The position numbers and the translations under genes are program-made. Below the pieces are notes generated by a model. The model did not search any database and was not told where the DNA came from. It saw only the letters and a program-made list of their open reading frames with translations. Positions 58,956 to 64,000 of a DNA stretch of 64,000 bases are shown here, piece by piece. This DNA comes from Macrotrachela quadricornifera (taxonomy: Eukaryota; Rotifera; Eurotatoria; Philodinida; Philodinidae), in NCBI GenBank assembly GCA_022393335.1, contig JAJEKB010020892.1, positions 901,316 to 965,315 of the forward strand. The letters are read 5' to 3'. The stretch's first letter is position 1. Every line of letters starts with the position of its first letter.

Positions 58956-59580
58956 TCAATTGATTATCCTTCGATTCACCATTTCGTTGATGAGTTGTAG
59001 TATTACTATTTTGATCAGTTTAATTACTTTTAATTTTGGCGTTTTCCAGTCATTTGCGGTTGAAATAAGCCAACATTCTTTACTAATTGTTGATGCTCGA
59101 CCGTTGTCAATATAAAGAATATCTTTTAATCTGATCATTTTTATCAAATATTTCTTTCACTACTTTTGCTTGTCTACATGCATGTATCATACCTTGACCA
59201 AATTGAGGATTAAACATACACATAGAATCACCTAATAGTATTTAATTTTGAGATCATTTTTCTACCTACTGATTCAATATATTTTCGATCATCAATCAGA
59301 CAATGATATGAAACTCTGCATTGATATGTTCTTTAATCCATTCTAATAAATTTTCATAAAAATCATCTGGTGAATATTCTGAATTATCACAATGTATCAC
59401 AATTGTTAATAATGTTCCTAATAAATTTTCATCTGTTGTTTTTATTTCACGTATTGGAATTATATAGCATCCTATATTTTTCATAGGATCATTAAACGTG
59501 GTACCAATGATTAGTTTTGAATTTAATGAAAGATTTCCAGCTTTAGATCTTTCACCAATAAATGTCATATAGCCACAAGG
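58956..59580 (-). pseudogene. FAD-dependent monooxygenase remnant
   Basis: Minus-strand blocks in three frames follow the family order. They are LSLNSKLIIGTTFNDP and GCYIIPIREIKTTDENLLG, then YSPDDFYENLLEWIKEH (59568-59296); GDSMCMFNPQFGQGMIHA, which matches the FAD-binding GD-x(n)-P-x-x-GQG motif (about 59233-59180); and ECWLISTANDWKTPKLKV (about 59090-59035). Frameshifts and stops separate them, and the N-terminal GxGxxG part is missing. It lies on the opposite strand between the PAN exons and the right repeat arm. The family is common in bacteria and fungi, so it may be a lost horizontally acquired gene. Confidence 0.75.
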
Positions 59581-59581
59581 A

Positions 59582-59842
59582 ACGTTTGCTGTTTTGGCTC
59601 ACTTAATCATCGACTGTGGAAGGCAGAAATGTTTTTCTCGCATATGCCAATGCCGGAAAAATTTATCTAGAAACTTTATACGAATCTATTAACTTAAATA
59701 GTAACGTTCGAAACAAAATACTTGATCTTTTCTGTAAAAATTGTTCGGGATGCAACATATTTTTTTAAAAGCTTGTAATATTATTAATACTACTTGATGA
59801 CTCAAAGATACCCCCAGAATATAGCACTTGAGCACTCAAGGA
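59582..59842 (-). repeat. Right arm of the inverted repeat pair
   Basis: Inverted relative to 57378-57655. Its outer side carries a short direct duplication (CTTGAGCACTCAAGGACACC and CTTGATGACTCAAAGATACC). Confidence 0.85.
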
Positions 59843-60955
59843 CACCCCCACTATAATAGTCCTTAAGAAGCTATACGCTCCATCAGAATGTAGAGGAAGA
59901 CTTTTCTACCTATTGAGAAGTTGTAGTGCTAGTGTTTTTTTGTCCTTTGATCCTGACACAAACGAACAAACTATTTTTTTCGTATGACCCTCTCTATAGT
60001 CGAGGGAATAATCTCAAATATTTTGAGTTCCTCAAGAATTTAAATTTTAGAGATTTGTGATACTATTATTCTGAAGAGCAACAAAAGCAGAAAACACATC
60101 ATTATGTCTATACGAAGTTAATAAAATGTATCTGAACATGATTTGAATGTTAAATAAATATAATACTGAAATAGTCTTCATTTAACACTTCCACCAACGT
60201 GACTAGACATTCTCTCGTGCTTGATTTTCCGAGAAAATTTATTTGACTAAAGTTTGAAATTCGAACTAGATGATAGTTCTTATGATTTTATACAGAGTTA
60301 GCGAAAATATAGCTCTTAAAGAGGAAAATATTTATAAAAAGCTGCAATATATTATAATATAAATATCACCATAAAAACAATTGTGTATAAAATCTAACAA
60401 TTTATGTCTAAATGTTTGACAATTTGTCATTTTCTACTAAAATTTGAATTTGAAAAATGTAAGAATGTCGCAGTTTGAACAGTTGAAATAATTTCTAGGC
60501 ACTATTTGCTATATTTATTAAGCGCTATATCAATTTACTGCAATGAAAAATTGTCACGTACAAGTTGGTAATATATACTAAATAGTAAGAAAGAGACAAC
60601 AATAATTAAATTAATAAAGTTAACATAATCTGTTAGTGTATCTATATTTCATATGGAACTTTTCTTAAAGATCCATTAGATCTATCTGATCAAAAGATTT
60701 ATGAAAAAATATAAGAAATTGAACTGACGATTTTTTTCTTCAAATTATTTTATATTTTCCAAATATTTTCTGTAACTACTAAAATTATTATTTAATTCTT
60801 AGACATTTTTTTAAAGTAAATCTAAATACGCCGTGGACTGATCAACAGAGTTCGTGTGACACTGTTAAATTGAGTAATTATTGTAGGTGATGATTTTTCA
60901 TTTCGACTAATTGAATATGTGACGAATTGATCGTTGAGAATTTATTTTCATTTAG
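59843..60955. other. Non-genic or intronic stretch
   Basis: At 59940-60005 there is a copy of the GTCGAGGGA satellite-like family. The right end has a usable acceptor (TTTTCATTTAG at 60945-60955) for the LamG exon. No other feature seen. Confidence 0.45.
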
Positions 60956-61530
60956 ATTCAATATGTACATCGTTTTGGAAAATGCCATTTACTGATGAAG
61001 GCACAAATTTAACATATACAAATGCGAATACATTAATTAGTGGTGATGTTAGTCGTAGTGCTTGTGTTTCATTTCGAGCTAATACAATAAATGCGGATAA
61101 TATTATATTTTCAATCGGTTCATCTCTAACAACATCGAATGATGGATGTAATACACATTTTGCATTATCTGTTATAAATTCTAGTCATGTAACTATATAT
61201 GGAATGTGTGGAGCATTTGATAATTCTAATATTGCTCTTATTCAAAGTGTTCTTTATGATGGATCATTTCATCAAATATGTGTTACATATAATAATACTA
61301 ATTCGAGTTTATGTATTTATCTTGATTTACAATCAAGTCAATGTATAACTCGAACAAATGTTCCGTATAATACAAGTCCTGGTGATGTACGTATTGGATG
61401 GTGGCCAGATTTAAATCGTCCATTTTTATCATTAGGTGGCGGTTCAATTCGATTATTATCATTATTTAATCATGCAATTAATCAATCTTGTGTTGCATAT
61501 CAATATCAAGTTAACAGTGTACTTGGATAA
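60956..61530 (+). CDS. LamG/concanavalin-like lectin domain exon (3' end of a secreted protein)
   Basis: An open 3' exon of about 192 codons ends in TAA at 61530. It begins in phase 1 after a TTTAG acceptor (SICTSFWKMPFTDEG). The pattern SRSACVSFRANTIN, IFSIGSSLT, HFALSVINSSHVTIYGM, GSFHQICVTYNNTNSSLCIY, DVRIGWWPDLN and GGSIRLLSLFNHAINQSCV follows the LamG-like jellyroll (LamG_3). It has many N-x-S/T sequons, typical of a secreted or surface protein. No start codon fits upstream, so it needs 5' exons; the PAN exons at 58.07 kb are the best candidate. Carbohydrate or protein binding is inferred. Confidence 0.8.
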
Positions 61531-61739
61531 TTAATAAGTTTCTGTATTACACTATAGAACGAATGGGCTAGAATAAATTAGATTGTTAGTTTTTTCAATA
61601 TTTCTCCTTTATTTCTCATTCAATTGAAACTTTCTTTTTTATCAAAAGATAACGCTTGAAATTCTCTAAAAAAACTGTTTCAGATATATTTGATAAAAGT
61701 TGTAAAATGTAATTAGTTATACATAATGAATGGGCGTGC

Positions 61740-62060
61740 TTGCATCTTCGTCCTTTTTAAGAACAAAACATACCAAAAGATGCAACGCGAAAAGTTCCAC
61801 AATTTACGAAGAATAAATTCATTTTGTATCGAAAAATATCTATGATTCTTGCATGGTAGAAAATTTCTCATTAAAAATTTTGTCTATCTTGAAATCAAAA
61901 TATTGCAGTTATAAAATAAGTGATCAGATATAGATTTTAGAGCTTTTCAGGCTGTATCGTTTGGTATATTTTGCTTTTAAATAGGACGAAGTAACTGATA
62001 AAAAAAAATGAAATGGAAATTCCAACCAGTTACAATTTTCAACGTTTTTAGAGAATTTAA
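61740..62060 (+). repeat. Repeat related to the internal units of 10086-11322
   Basis: Contains AAAAGATGCAACGCGAAAAG and TAGAGCTTTTCAGGCTGTAT with the same spacing and flanking AAAAAATG runs as the units at 10.5-11.1 kb. No TIR pair was found here. Confidence 0.55.
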
Positions 62061-63074
62061 AGCTATATCTTTTGATAAAAAAAAGTTTCGATTGAGTGAG
62101 AAATATTCAAAATGTCAACAGTCTAATTTATTTTGGTCCACCTATTATATATATTTATACAAATGATATTTCATTTATCTTTCTACATCCTATGTTTCAC
62201 ATAGTTATGAGAATTTTTCGATAACAATTCTATATTAAAAAATTTGCTTCTTTATATAATCAGTTGTTAATCATCTCTATTTTCTTGAGATTATTCAAGC
62301 ATTTTTAAACTGTAAATTATATTTTTCTTATTCTTATCTTAATATAATTTCAGTTTGTTAAACTTTAATTATTTTGTTTGTATTTGTTATAACATATAAT
62401 AAACATTATTAATAATCGTGCACATTGTTATATTTGTGATTGAATGAAATCACTCTGTCAATCTTGGTTAAAAAAAAGAATTTTTGAGCAGTCAACCAAT
62501 TTCAGGATGTTCAACGTTCTGGATAGGAACCAGTTGCCAAAATTCCTAGTAATTCCGAATTTGAAAGGAATCTATAGGAATTAGTATTGGAATGAATTTC
62601 TACTCTGTTTAATGTCGCGAATTAGAAATATATTCTCGAATTTTTCTTTTTTCGACTATACAGCGAGGAGAACGAATATGTCGCACTTCTCGAATAAAAT
62701 TCAAATATATATATATTAGTTTTCTGTTATTAATCATTTCCATTGAGATATTATTTTCTATTAGTCTATGAAATGTTGATTAAAATTAACCTTAAAATCT
62801 ATGATAGATCTAATATAATATGCGAGAAAATCAATCCTGATTAATTTATCCACGGTTAACTCTTCAGAAATCTTTTTAATCTAATCAAGTCAAAGCAAAA
62901 TAATTTCAATCAATAACAATTAACATAAAATTGAGTTTATGATCATATTCTAACTCGATTACATGCCTTTTGTATTTTAAATTCAAGATAATCTAATATT
63001 TAATGATTATTATTCAAATAGAGAACATTCAAAAAATTCCTGAAAAACAATTAAAATATGTTTTATTGATATAA
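62061..63074. other. AT-rich non-genic stretch
   Basis: A GGAATCTATAGGAATTAG / AATTCCTAG / AATTCCGAA cluster at 62540-62610 is a small repeat. No gene. Confidence 0.4.
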
Positions 63075-63355
63075 TTATTGTAGATCAAAAATTTCTCCAT
63101 GTTTAACTACAATAAATGCTGATGAATTAAGTTGTTTATTTTTCATTGCATGAGAAAGTTTAATAGGTGGTTCCATAAAATATTCATTAGCTAATGCCCA
63201 TGTACCCCAATGAATTCCAATAGATTTATTTGAACAGCTTCATCAGGTGATACATGTTGAGCTTCCATCATCCATCGTGGTTCATAAGCACCAATTGGTA
63301 TAGTACTTAAATCGAATGGACCATATTTTTTTCCAATCTGTCGAAATATTCTCTT
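63075..63355 (-). pseudogene. NAPE-PLD (metallo-beta-lactamase fold phospholipase D) 3' fragment
   Basis: Minus strand: [41 protein letters not shown], then a frame change, then [33 protein letters not shown] and FIVVKHGEIFDLQ-stop. This is the C-terminal third of N-acylphosphatidylethanolamine phospholipase D, which releases N-acylethanolamines from membrane lipids. The metal-binding His of HWGT is retained. Where the two frames meet, the residues normally between EAVQ and NKS are missing, so a small deletion with a frameshift has broken the gene. Its 5' side ends exactly at a dispersed repeat (63358-63425). The upstream domain is absent. Confidence 0.8.
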
Positions 63356-63357
63356 TC

Positions 63358-63425
63358 CGTAGAGAAGAGTCCCGTAAACATAAATTGTCTGATTGCTTGC
63401 TTGCTTGTCTGTCCGCAGGGTCAAA
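63358..63425. repeat. Dispersed repeat fragment abutting the NAPE-PLD remnant
   Basis: GTAGAGAAGAGTCCCG, TTGTCTGATTGCTTGCTTGC and TTGTCTGTCC match 51825-51900 and the CAAGCAAA-type segment at 3.33 kb. Confidence 0.65.
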
Positions 63426-63770
63426 AAAACATTGTATTAATATTTTCTATAAAGCTTAACCAAAAGGTAATCTGGACCGAGGAATCCAAATCTGATGTTA
63501 GTTTTTCGAATTTTTTTTCGGATCCGTTTTTTACACAAAGGATCACTTTTTTTACAAAAAAAAATTTTTTTGTAAGGGTTGACCGAAGGATAATCGAAGA
63601 CAAGGAATTCGAATCTGAAGTCAGTTGGATAAAAATTTTTGAAGATCAGTTTTCTAAACAAACGACAAATTTTAAACAAAAAGCATTTGTTTTTTATGAA
63701 TTTTGGTCAAAGGCAGTTGAGTTCGATGAACTTGAATCTTGCTTTGATTTTTTCAATTTTATAAATGAAT
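63426..63770 (-). repeat. Inverted copy of the satellite-like family
   Basis: Reads, in reverse, CTTTTGGTTAAGCTTTATA and several TCGGATTC/GAATCCAAATCTGA modules as in 1905-3400, at three spacings of roughly 115-130 bp. The open plus-strand frame over it is a repeat artefact. Confidence 0.6.
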
Positions 63771-64000
63771 AGCTTGACGGTAGTTTTGAGACACAATTAC
63801 TACGAGAAAGAGCTGAGCGAGTCTTCAGAGGAGCGTTACTTGTTGAAATATTATGGATATATCCTGTATCTCGAGCAAAATAAATTTAAATTATCAAAAA
63901 TTTAAATTTAAAATAAATTTAACTTATTTTTTCTTAAAAGTTAAAATTTAAAATAAATTAAATTATTTATTTTTGATCATTTATTAAACTATAAATTAAA
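63771..64000. other. AT-rich window end
   Basis: Repeated AAATTTAAA steps; no gene. GCGTTACTTGTTG at 63833-63845 resembles the terminal motif of the 52.29/57.38-kb repeat family. Confidence 0.45.

Noticed and set aside
63401..63772. 123-codon open frame on the plus strand
   Set aside because: Lies in an inverted copy of the satellite-like family; periodic residues follow the repeat.
1..64000. tRNA, rRNA, CRISPR and hammerhead ribozyme
   Set aside because: No cloverleaf with GGTTCGA-type arm, no rRNA motif, no spacer-repeat array and no CTGANGA...GAAA core in a plausible fold was seen by eye; a tRNAscan/Infernal run would be decisive.

Overview
This is an animal nuclear window, very AT-rich, with compact introns of about 49-70 bp, single-exon or few-exon genes and a dense cover of short inverted-repeat transposons. 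The gene content points to a bdelloid rotifer, probably a Rotaria/Adineta-like species: two R-S-ExE ADP-ribosyltransferases (one fused to ankyrin, one to TPR repeats), NLRC3-like leucine-rich repeats, a PAN/LamG secretory family, a rhodopsin-like GPCR, and small intronless genes that look acquired from bacteria or fungi. This assignment is inference from gene families and architecture; no search was run.

Layout. 1-7.3 kb is non-genic and made of foldback elements, dispersed satellite-like repeats and a TTAA-flanked piggyBac-type MITE. 7.73-9.55 kb holds thirteen LRR exons with an exact 143-bp period. 10.1-13.4 kb is repeats plus a mariner transposase relic. 14.0-14.9 kb (-) is a secreted protein of unknown function and 18.4-18.9 kb (-) a small cupin. 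20.8-23.4 kb and 28.6-31.2 kb are two decayed copies of one pogo/Tc5-like DNA transposon with terminal inverted repeats (TIRs) of about 130-165 bp. Between them lies an intact GPCR (26.0-27.1 kb, +). 32.0-32.8 kb (-) holds two exons of a peptidoglycan recognition protein. 34.4-36.1 kb (-) is the ankyrin-ART membrane protein. 36.3-45.3 kb is a transposon graveyard with a 2.15-kb foldback, a 2.04-kb near-perfect palindrome and several nested MITEs. 47.9-50.7 kb (-) is the intact, GC-richer ART-TPR gene. 52.3-53.3 kb is a LINE reverse-transcriptase relic. 56.1-56.4 kb (-) is a secreted antistasin-like peptide. 57.4-61.5 kb holds a PAN-domain gene, a decayed FAD monooxygenase and a LamG exon, with an inverted pair of 270-bp repeats around the first two. 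The right end carries a broken NAPE-PLD fragment.

The live genes are mainly sensing or surface and secreted functions: GPCR, PGRP, LRR, ARTs, PAN/LamG and a protease inhibitor. No shared pathway or operon can be read from the DNA. The two observations I rate highest are the LRR exon array and the palindrome pair. In the LRR array, exon and intron units repeat in exact lockstep, all exons are phase 0 and 84 nt, and residue variation is concentrated on the predicted ligand-facing strand. In the 2-kb palindrome, each arm preserves the empty site for an insertion present in the other arm.
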